Source: Alkaliphilus sp. B6464
GTDB taxonomy: Bacteria > Bacillota > Clostridia > Peptostreptococcales > Natronincolaceae
Length of the DNA stretch: 64,000 nt
Assembly: GCF_018141165.1 (NCBI RefSeq)
Contig: NZ_CP058557.1
Coordinates: 992,001-1,056,000, forward strand
Direction: 5' to 3'
The notes under the pieces are model-generated. The model did not search any database and was not told the DNA's origin. It saw only the letters and a list, made by a program, of their open reading frames with translations. A program made the position numbers and the translations under genes. This document shows, one piece after another, positions 56,340 to 64,000 of the stretch; position 1 is the first letter of the stretch, and each line of letters starts with the position of its first letter.

Positions 56340-57161
56340 CTACTTGCACCTTATAATCAAGTAATCATCATAGTGCTGAAACCCTAATGCAGTATAGGCT
56401 TTGACAGCAGGTATATTATTCTTTTTGACAGAAAGAGTTGGCATCTTACCTTTTGCAATAATTCTACTACACATTTCAGATACAATTGCTTTACAGTAAC
56501 CTTTACCTCTTTCCTCTTTAATTGTATATACACCGCCAATCTGGTTAATTTGTGGTGTATATGTCTGCACACATGCTTGTGCTACCATTTTACCGTCCTT
56601 TTCTACAATAATAAATTCCTCTTCTTCTCCTCTTTGTATCAAGGTTTTTCTTATGTCTTCCCTCGTTGAAAACTGATTAAATCCATTTATACGACCATCT
56701 AAAATAAAATCAACTACATCTTCACCACTTACTCCATCTACATTTATAAAATCTACTCCACCCAATATAAAAGGTTTAAAATTCCTGTTTGTAAAATAAG
56801 AACTTTCATCATATCCATTAATTTCTTTATAATCTTTAATTTCTTCATATAAGGGCTTTACGACATTTTCCATGCCTAGTAAAAATTCAAATTTTCTATC
56901 CTTCATAATTTCTGCAAATAAAGGCACAGCAGCGGTATGTTCGTAATGAGGTATACAACTACCAAGATTATAGAAAGGTAAGATGCCTTTTAATCCCTCT
57001 CCATTAAAGAATCCATAGTAATCTGCACATCTTCTTATGTCCTGTATATTATCAACACCAAATTCAATAATATTTGCATATAAGAATGATGTTTCAATCT
57101 CATTTCTTTGAAGATATTCCAGAATAATTTTTTTATCATCCTGTGTAAGTAATCTAATCAT
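56340..57161 (-). CDS. Two-domain GNAT family N-acetyltransferase
   Basis: 273 aa; ATG 57161 with AGGGGGAG upstream. The C-terminal GNAT domain (about 150-273) shows IGGVYTIKEERGKGYCKAIVSEM (R/QxxGxG/A loop) and NNIPAVKAYTALGF. The N-terminal half (1-140) is a divergent GNAT-like lobe without the loop. Substrate unknown. The gene has its own promoter and a 110-nt leader with a uORF and terminator, so expression is probably induced by antitermination. Confidence 0.85.
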   Translation of the reverse strand: MIRLLTQDDKKIILEYLQRNEIETSFLYANIIEFGVDNIQDIRRCADYYGFFNGEGLKGILPFYNLGSCIPHYEHTAAVPLFAEIMKDRKFEFLLGMENVVKPLYEEIKDYKEINGYDESSYFTNRNFKPFILGGVDFINVDGVSGEDVVDFILDGRINGFNQFSTREDIRKTLIQRGEEEEFIIVEKDGKMVAQACVQTYTPQINQIGGVYTIKEERGKGYCKAIVSEMCSRIIAKGKMPTLSVKKNNIPAVKAYTALGFQHYDDYLIIRCK

Positions 57162-57200
57162 CAATACTCCCCCTAAAAATTTTATATTTTATTGTACAAT

Positions 57201-57352
57201 AAAAAACCCCTCAGAATCACTCGTAAGAGTGACTCCGAAGGGTTATAGCCATTCGTGTAGGACTTTAGTAATCCCTATGCTGCTCACACATAAATGCTTA
57301 AGCATACTCACTTTTTATGTATTATTACATATATTTTCCATATTGTCAACTT
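57201..57352 (-). promoter_or_regulatory. Attenuator-type leader of the GNAT gene (promoter, uORF, terminator)
   Basis: Promoter TTGACA (57344-57349), 17-nt spacer, extended -10 TGTAATAAT (-10 57321-57326). A 20-codon uORF runs from ATG 57305 to TAA 57243 (MLKHLCVSSIGITKVLHEWL), with only a weak SD-like GTGAG. The stop codon abuts a strong stem (57205-57243) ending in TTTTTT, 40 nt before the gene. The arrangement is that of ribosome-mediated attenuators of antibiotic-resistance genes. Confidence 0.6.
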
Positions 57353-57458
57353 GGTTTTGACCATTTATTTGTAATCTTTTTTACATATTTAATAAAAATG
57401 TAAAAGAGGTCATTGTATACTTTATTTGCTAAAACATATTATATTTTAGTTTTATATA

Positions 57459-58688
57459 TTAGGCTTCTGCTGGAACTAATGCAACGGCTTCAACTGCTTC
57501 TTTTAATATATCAAAAGCTTGATCACAATGTTCTTTTGTTAAAATTAATGGTGGAACCATTCTGATTACGTTAGCGCCAATTGATGTAACAAGAAGTCGT
57601 CTAGCAACGCAATTACGTTTAATTTCAGCACTATTTAGTCCATCAAATTCTACTCCTACTAATAGACCTTTTCCTCTAACATCTTTAACATAAGGTAGAT
57701 TTTTTAGTTTTTCCATGAAATATGCACCTATTTCTGCTGCATTATCTGCCAAATTTCTATCCAGCAATTCTTTAATTTGTGCATAAGCAGCAGCACAACA
57801 AACAGGGTTTCCACCATAAGTTGTTCCATGTGATCCCATTGAAAATACTTGTGCTACTTCATTAGTGGCACATATAGCTCCAATTGGCATACCTCCACCC
57901 ATTGCTTTAGCCATTGATACTATATCTGGTTTAACTCCATAACTCATAAATGCCATTACATTACCAGTTCTGCACCATCCAGTCTGAATTTCATCAAAAA
58001 GCAAGAGTAGATTTTTTTCTTCGCAAAGTTCTTTAATTCCTTTAATAAACTCTGGAGTAGCAGGTCTAACCCCACCTTCGCCTTGAACTGGCTCAAACAT
58101 AATTGCAATTGTATCTTCTGTAACTAGATTTCTAAAAGATTCTACATCGTTAAAATCAGCATATGAGAATCCAGGCAGCATAGGCTTAAATCCTAACTGG
58201 CAAGCATTATCTGGTTGACCAGTTGCTGACATTGCTCCATAAGTTCTACCGTGAAAACTACTTTTTGCTGTTATAATATGATATTTGTTAGGTCCATATT
58301 TATCAGTTCCATACTTTCTTGCCATTTTAATCATAGCTTCATTTGCTTCAGTTCCTGTACTTTGGTAGAAGATTTTATCCATTCCTATAGCTTCACAAAT
58401 TAATTGTGAAAGCAAAGCTTGTGGTATTGTATAGGGATAGTTAAAAGTATGAATTATATCATCAAGTTGATCTTTAACAGCAGCTACTACCTTTTCATTA
58501 CGGTTTCCTGCACTATTTACTGCAATACCACCATAGAAGTCTAAGTATGCATTTCCTTCTTCATCATATAAATACATTCCATCTGCCTTTTCAGCAACAA
58601 AGTCAAATCTTTCATAAGTTTCAATCATGTACTTATTGGTCAAGGCTTTAATGTCTTCCTTTGTTAAATTAACATCTTTTAGTTTCAA
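57459..58688 (-). CDS. Class III (omega) aminotransferase
   Basis: 409 aa, PLP fold type I, subgroup II/III like acetylornithine and 4-aminobutyrate aminotransferases. STGTEANEAMIKMAR (phosphate-binding), the Asp of LLFDEIQTGWCRTG (D232) and PLP Lys261 in VSMAKAMGGGMPIGA. Such enzymes move terminal amino groups and make aldehydes. TTG start at 58688 behind GGGGG. Last gene of the operon with an aldehyde dehydrogenase and a Ptb-Buk pair and no arginine genes nearby, so an amine or omega-amino acid is a better substrate guess than acetylornithine. Confidence 0.88.
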   Translation of the reverse strand: MKLKDVNLTKEDIKALTNKYMIETYERFDFVAEKADGMYLYDEEGNAYLDFYGGIAVNSAGNRNEKVVAAVKDQLDDIIHTFNYPYTIPQALLSQLICEAIGMDKIFYQSTGTEANEAMIKMARKYGTDKYGPNKYHIITAKSSFHGRTYGAMSATGQPDNACQLGFKPMLPGFSYADFNDVESFRNLVTEDTIAIMFEPVQGEGGVRPATPEFIKGIKELCEEKNLLLLFDEIQTGWCRTGNVMAFMSYGVKPDIVSMAKAMGGGMPIGAICATNEVAQVFSMGSHGTTYGGNPVCCAAAYAQIKELLDRNLADNAAEIGAYFMEKLKNLPYVKDVRGKGLLVGVEFDGLNSAEIKRNCVARRLLVTSIGANVIRMVPPLILTKEHCDQAFDILKEAVEAVALVPAEA

Positions 58689-58798
58689 TTCAAATCCCCC
58701 TCTTAAACTATTTTTATTTTATACTTTCCTAAAAAATATAATTTATATCTCTATTACTATAAAAATATTAAGCTCATAATGATTTGAACATGTTTAAT

Positions 58799-59881
58799 TT
58801 AAGTATTCGGATATGTTTGAATGGACTCTTTTCCTTCTAATACTCGCAGTACTCCCGAAGCTAGTGCTTCCATTTCATGTTCTCCTGGAAATATTTTTAC
58901 AGGAGCAAGAAAACCTACTCTATCTTTAATCCAACTCATAAGTAGTTTATCGTGAGCAAGTCCTCCTGTTAACAAAATAGAGCTTACATTACCTTTAAGT
59001 ACGGCAGATGCTGCACCTATTTCTTTTGAAATTTGATATGCCATAGCCTCGTATATTAACTTAGCATGCCCATCACCACTTTCAATAAGCTTACAAACTT
59101 CTCGTCCGTCATTTGTTCCTAAATACCCTGCTAAACCACCACCGCCCACTAGCTCCTTAGTAATCTCTTCTTTACTATATTTTCCTGAAAAACATATATC
59201 AATAAGGGAACCAAAAGGTATACCACCACATCTTTCTGGAGACATAGGGCCATCCCCATTTAAAGCATTGTTAACATCTATTAACCTACCCTTTTGATGA
59301 ACTCCTACAGATATACCACCACCTAAATGAGCAATTATAAAATTATAATCTTCATATTTGCCTCCCATTTCTGCCGCTGCTGCCCTCGCCACTGCCTTTT
59401 GGTTTAAAGGATGATCTTTAGACTTTCTTTCTATTAACGGAGTTCCTGATATTCTAGCTAGTGGTTCAAATTCATCTACAACAACTGGATCAACAACATA
59501 TGCTTTTAGTCCTAATTCTTCAGCTATTGAGTAGGCAAGTCCTCCTCCTAAGTTTGAAGCATGCTGTCCCATAACCCCTATCTTTAAATCCTTTAACATC
59601 TCTTCATTAACTTCGTATGTACCGCCTACTACAGGTTTCATATTACCACCGCGACCTATAATAGCTGAAAATTTAGGAAAATCTATGTTTTTAGCTTCTA
59701 ATGTTTTTATTATTAAATCTTTACGGAAATCAAATTGATCGTATATTGCCTCAAAGTCTTTTATTTCTTCAGAAGAATGTTTAATAGTTTCTGTCATCAC
59801 CTCTTTATCATTTTCAAATATAGCTATTTTTGTTGAAGTTGATCCAGGGTTTATTATTAAAAAAGTATATAATTTTTTCAT
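58799..59881 (-). CDS. buk: Butyrate kinase (branched-chain fatty acid kinase family)
   Basis: 360 aa of the acetate/butyrate kinase family: LIINPGSTSTKIAIF (nucleotide-binding), AHLGGGISVGVHQKGRL and GGLAHDKLL. It converts acyl phosphate plus ADP to the carboxylic acid plus ATP. AAGGAG upstream of the ATG; only 3 nt separate it from ptb. Chain-length preference cannot be read from sequence; relatives accept C3-C5 acids including isobutyrate. Confidence 0.93.
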   Translation of the reverse strand: MKKLYTFLIINPGSTSTKIAIFENDKEVMTETIKHSSEEIKDFEAIYDQFDFRKDLIIKTLEAKNIDFPKFSAIIGRGGNMKPVVGGTYEVNEEMLKDLKIGVMGQHASNLGGGLAYSIAEELGLKAYVVDPVVVDEFEPLARISGTPLIERKSKDHPLNQKAVARAAAAEMGGKYEDYNFIIAHLGGGISVGVHQKGRLIDVNNALNGDGPMSPERCGGIPFGSLIDICFSGKYSKEEITKELVGGGGLAGYLGTNDGREVCKLIESGDGHAKLIYEAMAYQISKEIGAASAVLKGNVSSILLTGGLAHDKLLMSWIKDRVGFLAPVKIFPGEHEMEALASGVLRVLEGKESIQTYPNT

Positions 59882-59884
59882 ATA

Positions 59885-60805
59885 TTATGCTGACTCCTTT
59901 CCGAGCTTTTGAACAATTAATATAGCAAGAGCAATAGAGTGTAATTTTGACATATCAGAGCTAGCTCTAGATGTTAAAATAATCGGTGTCTTTGCACCCA
60001 TAATAACACCGGCTTTTTCACCTTTAGCAAAATATTCTATAGACTTATTTAGGATATTTCCAGCTTCTATATCTGGTGCGATTAAAATATCAGCATTACC
60101 TGCAACAGGATGTTCTATTCCTTTATGTTTTGCAGCATCAATTGATACTGCATTGTCTAAAGCCAATGGTCCTTTTACTAAACATCCTTCAATTCTACCA
60201 TCTTCATTCATCTTTGTAAGTTCTGCAGCATCTAAAGTAGCAGGCATTTTAGGATTTACCTTTTCAACGGCACATAGTATAGCAACCTTAGGACTTCTAT
60301 TTCCTAAAGCATGTGCAATTTTAACACTGCTGTTAATTATATCTACTTTATCTTCTAATGTGGGCGCTATTGTCATAGCAGCATCACTCAAAATAAATAA
60401 TCTATTATATCCTGCTACTTCTAATACTCCAACGTGACTAATTAAATTTCCTGTCCTAAGACCATATTCTGGATTCAATACAGCTCTTAGTATATCCGAT
60501 GTTTCCACAAAGCCTTTCATAGGAAGTGATGCATAGCCTTCATTTACTAATTTAATAGCATGTGCACAAGCTTCCGATTTGTCTTTAATGTCTATAACTT
60601 CAAAATTATTTAAATCCATATTAATTTCTTTAGCCATTTCTTCAATCTTTTCTTTATCACCTACTAAAACTGAATCTGATATACCAATTTTATGCGCATT
60701 ATTAACAGCGGATAAAACATCTTTATCTTGCGCCACTGCTACAGAAATTTTTTGTAGCTTTCCTAATTTAACAGTTTCTATTAACTCTTCAAAGTTTTTT
60801 ATCAT
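59885..60805 (-). CDS. ptb: Phosphate butyryltransferase
   Basis: 306 aa of the phosphate acetyl/butyryltransferase family (PTA_PTB): ISDSVLVGDKEKI, MKGFVETSDILRAVLN, GVLEVAGYNRLFILSDAAM and ADILIAPDIEAGNILNKSI with the GAKTPIILTSRA C-terminus. It turns acyl-CoA plus phosphate into acyl phosphate plus CoA, feeding butyrate kinase. It is encoded 83 nt after the permease gene. Confidence 0.93.
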   Translation of the reverse strand: MIKNFEELIETVKLGKLQKISVAVAQDKDVLSAVNNAHKIGISDSVLVGDKEKIEEMAKEINMDLNNFEVIDIKDKSEACAHAIKLVNEGYASLPMKGFVETSDILRAVLNPEYGLRTGNLISHVGVLEVAGYNRLFILSDAAMTIAPTLEDKVDIINSSVKIAHALGNRSPKVAILCAVEKVNPKMPATLDAAELTKMNEDGRIEGCLVKGPLALDNAVSIDAAKHKGIEHPVAGNADILIAPDIEAGNILNKSIEYFAKGEKAGVIMGAKTPIILTSRASSDMSKLHSIALAILIVQKLGKESA

Positions 60806-60888
60806 ATTTAATAACCCCTTTAACTATTAATCCACTGCCCAAATTTTTACTTTGAAAATATTTGAATAGCTGGTTATTATCTATTTTT

Positions 60889-62271
60889 TTAATTTTCTGA
60901 TTTTTTAAGCTCTGGAATCTTTCCAAAATCAATAAATTTATTCTTTGAAGTAATGAAAAATATTAAGCCTAATAGTGCCCATCCTCCTATAATTACCCAC
61001 TCAATAGTAATTAGTCCAGGTATATATAATAGAAGCATTACACCAGATAGAATTACAGCCAGATATCCTACAAACTTATAATTCTTTATCCTATAAGGTC
61101 TAGGCATATTAGGATCTTTCTTTCTTAAAACCACAAAGGATATAGATACTATACCATAAGCAATAACAATTCCAAAGCTACCTGCATTGGCTAACCAGTC
61201 CAACATACTCCTTCCAAAGAAAGGTGCTATACTAGCAATACCACCTATTAAAAGAATTGCATTTGATGGAGTATTGTACTTTGGATGTATTTTACCAAGA
61301 AACTCTGGAAGCATTTTTGCTTGGGACAGAGCATACATTGCACGACTTCCTCCTATTAAAAAAGCATTCCAACTAGAAACAATACCTGCTAAGCCTCCAA
61401 TAATTAAAATCTTTGCTGCTAAGTCACTGTTACCAAATGCTATTTTCATTGCATCTGCTGTTACAAGTACAGATGATAATAATTGTTGCTCACTCATTAC
61501 ATAGGATACTGACAGAATAATTATCACATACCATGCTACTGACATAAGTATTGATAATATAAGCATCTTACCAATATCCTTAAATGGTAAATTAATCTCT
61601 GATGCTGTCTGGGGAATTACGTCAAAACCTATAAACATAAACGGTGTTGCAATAGCAACAGCTACTATTCCATTCCATCCATCTACGAAAAACGGCTTAG
61701 TGTTAGCTAAATTACCAGTTACTGTAGAACCCCCCATTAATGCAATCCCTGACACTGCTATAACTACTGTTAAAATCGCTTGTAAGGTAGCTGCATCTTT
61801 TGTTCCACGATAGTTTATTGCTGTAATAACAATTGAGCTAATAACTCCAACTGCAACCCAGCTGCCGTATACATCAAATCCATGTATTGTATACATATGA
61901 CGTTGTAAAAAGCCAGGTATTAGATACTCTACAACACTAGGTAGAGCAACTGCTTCAAAAGCAACAACCCCTACATAACCTAGTATCATGGCCCAAGTAC
62001 ATATAAAGGACATGTTTACACCTAAGGCTTTATTACTAAATACAAGAGCCCCACCAGATTGTGGCATAGCAGCTGTAAGTTCTGCATAGGTTAGGCCTAC
62101 AAATACTATCATAATACCACCTAGTCCAAATGCAAGGGCTGCACCTAATGAACCTGCTTTTTGTATCCATAATCCTGCTAAGATTACCCAGCCCCACCCT
62201 ATCATTGCACCAAATGCAAGGGCTAAAACGTCCTTTTTACTCAATACTTTTTCCAATTGCCTGTCTTCCAC
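60889..62271 (-). CDS. APC superfamily amino acid / amine permease
   Basis: 460 aa with about 12 helices. AFGAMIGWGWVILAG (TM1 GxG-type motif of APC transporters) and the TM3-TM6 region typical of the family. Related APC members carry amino acids, polyamines or ethanolamine. GTG start at 62271 behind AAGGGG. It lies between the dehydrogenase and ptb genes, so it probably imports the substrate of the pathway. Confidence 0.88.
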   Translation of the reverse strand: MEDRQLEKVLSKKDVLALAFGAMIGWGWVILAGLWIQKAGSLGAALAFGLGGIMIVFVGLTYAELTAAMPQSGGALVFSNKALGVNMSFICTWAMILGYVGVVAFEAVALPSVVEYLIPGFLQRHMYTIHGFDVYGSWVAVGVISSIVITAINYRGTKDAATLQAILTVVIAVSGIALMGGSTVTGNLANTKPFFVDGWNGIVAVAIATPFMFIGFDVIPQTASEINLPFKDIGKMLILSILMSVAWYVIIILSVSYVMSEQQLLSSVLVTADAMKIAFGNSDLAAKILIIGGLAGIVSSWNAFLIGGSRAMYALSQAKMLPEFLGKIHPKYNTPSNAILLIGGIASIAPFFGRSMLDWLANAGSFGIVIAYGIVSISFVVLRKKDPNMPRPYRIKNYKFVGYLAVILSGVMLLLYIPGLITIEWVIIGGWALLGLIFFITSKNKFIDFGKIPELKKSEN

Positions 62272-62286
62272 AGAATTTTCCCCTTT

Positions 62287-63654
62287 CTATTGACCCCAGA
62301 TCTCTTCATCCGACGGCACTTGTTTGCCAGGAACTTCGTATGCAATTCTACTTATATTAATTAAATGATGGAACCAAAGGTTTTCGCTTATGCTATTATT
62401 TCCCCAAGAGCCACAACCAAGAGTTGCTGTTGGCATAAGTCCATTTAAGAATGATCCACCAAGTCCACTTGACCCTATTTGCTTAACCGCAAAACGGGAT
62501 ACTGGAAGTATTTGGGCTGCATATTCAATCCTATCTTTTGTATCTGAATGAATAACTGCACTATGTCCTTTTCCTTCATTTTCAAGGTTTAGTCTTGCAA
62601 TCTCAACAGCTTCTTCCCATGTATTGTAGCTATATGCCGCTAATACTGGACATAATTTTTCCTTTGCAAAATATTCTTCTGCCCCTGCTTTTTCTACCTT
62701 TACAACTAATAATTTTGTATCTTCAGGAATTTCTATACCTGCCATTTTAGCTATATTTACAGGAGATGCTCCAACACAATCTCTATTTATAACACCATCT
62801 GGAAATAAAACTTTTCTCAAAGCATTTACTTCCTCTTCTTCGTGAATATAATAAGCACCATTTTCCACTAATCCATTTATAAGCTCGTCATACTTATCTG
62901 CTGGACATATTGCACTTTGCTCACATGTGCACAATATGCCATTATCGTATACCCTACCTTTAATTACTTTTGGTATTACCTCTTTTATGTTTGCATCAGT
63001 ATCTATTAAGCACTGTACATTTCCTGCACCAACACCAAAGGCAGGCTTACCACTACTATAAGCAGCCTTTACCATTGCTGGTCCACCTGTAGATATACAT
63101 ACATCAGATAATTGCATTATTAAGTTTGTTGCTTCTAGTGAAGGTTCAGCAACTATTTGAATTAAGTTTTCTGGTGCACCTAATTCTGCTAATGCAGCCC
63201 TCATTACTTCTACTGTTTTCTTACCAGATTCCTTTCCACGTGGATGTGGGCATATAATTATTGAGTTACCGCCTTTTAAAGCTATCATAGTATTTTGCAT
63301 TGGTGTCATAGTAGGATTTGTTATTGGAGTTACAGCTCCTATAACACCTATTGGCTTTCCAACTTCCACAATACCTTCTTCTTCTATGTATCGAAGAATT
63401 CCCCTACTTTTTACTCCTTTTAGCTTGTTCCAAACAGCTTTTGATTTACCTTTGTTTTTTACTATTTTGTCTTCATATACTCCCATTCCACTTTCATCAA
63501 CTGCTAGCCGTGCTAATACTTCACCATTATCATAGACGGCCTTACCTATTGCACGTACTACTTCGTCCACCTTTTCTTGTGAATACTTTTCGAATTCTTT
63601 CTGCGCTACTCGTGACTTTTCAATTAAATCTAATACATACTCTTTTAGTTCCAT
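62287..63654 (-). CDS. CoA-acylating aldehyde dehydrogenase
   Basis: 455 aa of the acylating ALDH group (EutE, PduP, SucD, SauS, AdhE N-domain). The nucleophile is Cys242 in ILCTCEQS, matching ICxSEQS of relatives; a second Cys244 replaces the usual Ser. GPAMVKAAYSSGKPAFGVGAGN and the nucleotide loop are intact. It oxidises an aldehyde to acyl-CoA with NAD(P)+. AAGGGGGAA before ATG. First gene of the operon. No shell-protein or encapsulation-peptide genes are seen. Confidence 0.92.
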   Translation of the reverse strand: MELKEYVLDLIEKSRVAQKEFEKYSQEKVDEVVRAIGKAVYDNGEVLARLAVDESGMGVYEDKIVKNKGKSKAVWNKLKGVKSRGILRYIEEEGIVEVGKPIGVIGAVTPITNPTMTPMQNTMIALKGGNSIIICPHPRGKESGKKTVEVMRAALAELGAPENLIQIVAEPSLEATNLIMQLSDVCISTGGPAMVKAAYSSGKPAFGVGAGNVQCLIDTDANIKEVIPKVIKGRVYDNGILCTCEQSAICPADKYDELINGLVENGAYYIHEEEEVNALRKVLFPDGVINRDCVGASPVNIAKMAGIEIPEDTKLLVVKVEKAGAEEYFAKEKLCPVLAAYSYNTWEEAVEIARLNLENEGKGHSAVIHSDTKDRIEYAAQILPVSRFAVKQIGSSGLGGSFLNGLMPTATLGCGSWGNNSISENLWFHHLINISRIAYEVPGKQVPSDEEIWGQ

Positions 63655-63718
63655 TGCTTTTCCCCCTTAAAAATAATTAGTATATAAACTATTATCTCTT
63701 TTCTTGAATAAGTTATAT

Positions 63719-63734
63719 TGCAAATAAAGTGCCG
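63719..63734 (-). promoter_or_regulatory. Sigma-54-type promoter of the amine-fermentation operon
   Basis: CGGCACTTTATTTGCA on the minus strand fits TGGCACG-N4-TTGCA except the first T and the R, with GG and GC at -24/-12 exact. Predicted start near 63707, about 53 nt before the dehydrogenase ATG, similar to the bmp arrangement. Confidence 0.72.
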
Positions 63735-63903
63735 AATTTTCCAAAAAATAAAATTATTTCTAAAAAAGTAAAAATATATACACTAAATAACTATATACAA
63801 GTCCTAAATTTCAATTAATTCTGAATATTAATAAAATAAATTTTGCGCTTTAATTAAGAGAATTAATACTGTTTAATTAATTAAAGTCAGTATAAAAAAT
63901 AAT

Positions 63904-63958
63904 AATTCTAGTTCTAATTCTAGTTCTAATTCTAGAATTCCTGTATGAATTCTAGAAT
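63904..63958. repeat. 12-bp tandem repeats and 12-bp inverted repeat upstream of the sigma-54-type promoter
   Basis: AATTCTAGTTCT at 63904-63915 and 63916-63927, then AATTCTAGAATT at 63928-63939. The last merges into the inverted repeat ATTCTAGAATTC-N6-GAATTCTAGAAT (63929-63940/63947-63958). It lies about 200-250 bp upstream of the predicted transcription start, a normal enhancer distance. Confidence 0.6.
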
Positions 63959-64000
63959 ATTAGAATTACATTTAGAATAATACTAAATTCTTACACTAAA

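Noticed and set aside
57165-57320. T-box leader before the GNAT gene
   Set aside because: The T-box antiterminator sequence (AGGGTGGNACCGCG) and specifier loop are absent; a uORF attenuator fits better.
57459-58688. Arginine-biosynthesis acetylornithine aminotransferase (argD)
   Set aside because: Family-level similarity allows it, but no arg genes are adjacent and it shares an operon with acyl-CoA/ATP-forming enzymes, so a catabolic omega-transaminase is preferred.
63904-63958. CRISPR array
   Set aside because: The 12-bp units are directly abutting, without spacers, and only three units exist.

Overview
The window is low-GC, Gram-positive, spore-forming, anaerobic Clostridia DNA. The evidence is the walRKHI-walJ cluster, Spo0E/BofA/YaaL/YtrH/YtrI sporulation proteins, rubrerythrin, hemerythrin, butyrate kinase, very AT-rich intergenic DNA and frequent GTG/TTG starts behind strong Shine-Dalgarno sites. 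The gene set resembles Alkaliphilus-like (Natronincolaceae) chromosomes. That placement is my inference; no rRNA is present.

Layout. 1-7.2 kb: cell-wall two-component cluster on the minus strand (walR, walK, an exported protein, walH, walI, then murA and the 5' end of walJ). 7.3-13.1 kb: peptidases (MA-like gluzincin, subtilisin with a C-terminal membrane tail, LysM-G5-M23 endopeptidase, M1 aminopeptidase). 13.2-24.7 kb: replication and core genes: DnaD-like and DnaC-like primosome proteins, tRNA-Glu and tRNA-Lys, a cluster of DnaA boxes, dnaB, rplI, gdpP, yybS, a MazG-like protein, bofA, yaaL and a PIN-PhoH ATPase. 25-28 kb: hemerythrin, rubrerythrin with a possible PerR box, D,D-carboxypeptidase. 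28-34.7 kb: an S9 peptidase and a three-gene ABC exporter, followed by a decayed partial copy of the peptidase and its leader, with mobile-element-like debris. 35.3-37.5 kb: a chemoreceptor gene between two near-identical 27-bp repeats. 37.8-43.6 kb: glmS, a Spo0E/XRE locus with a divergent repressor and shared operator-like palindromes, ytrHI, a CBS-GGDEF protein.

44.2-54.7 kb is a purine-salvage operon: BMP lipoprotein, ATPase and two permeases for nucleoside import, purine nucleoside phosphorylase, an M20 carbamoylase-type amidohydrolase and adenine deaminase. It is headed by a textbook sigma-54 promoter, two palindromes 21 bp apart and the gene for a sigma-54 activator. A structured non-coding element, possibly the remnant right end of an IS200/IS605 element, interrupts the operon before deoD.

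54.8-57.4 kb is a GNAT acetyltransferase cluster (two intact, one internally deleted). It carries a promoter-uORF-terminator leader that looks like a transcription attenuator, and a second copy of the terminator module.

57.4-64 kb is a five-gene operon, also behind a sigma-54-type promoter: CoA-acylating aldehyde dehydrogenase, APC permease, phosphotransbutyrylase, butyrate kinase and a class III (omega) aminotransferase. Together these could ferment an imported amine or omega-amino acid: transamination to an aldehyde, oxidation to acyl-CoA, then acyl phosphate, then ATP and acid. I consider this the best candidate for an undescribed system in the window.
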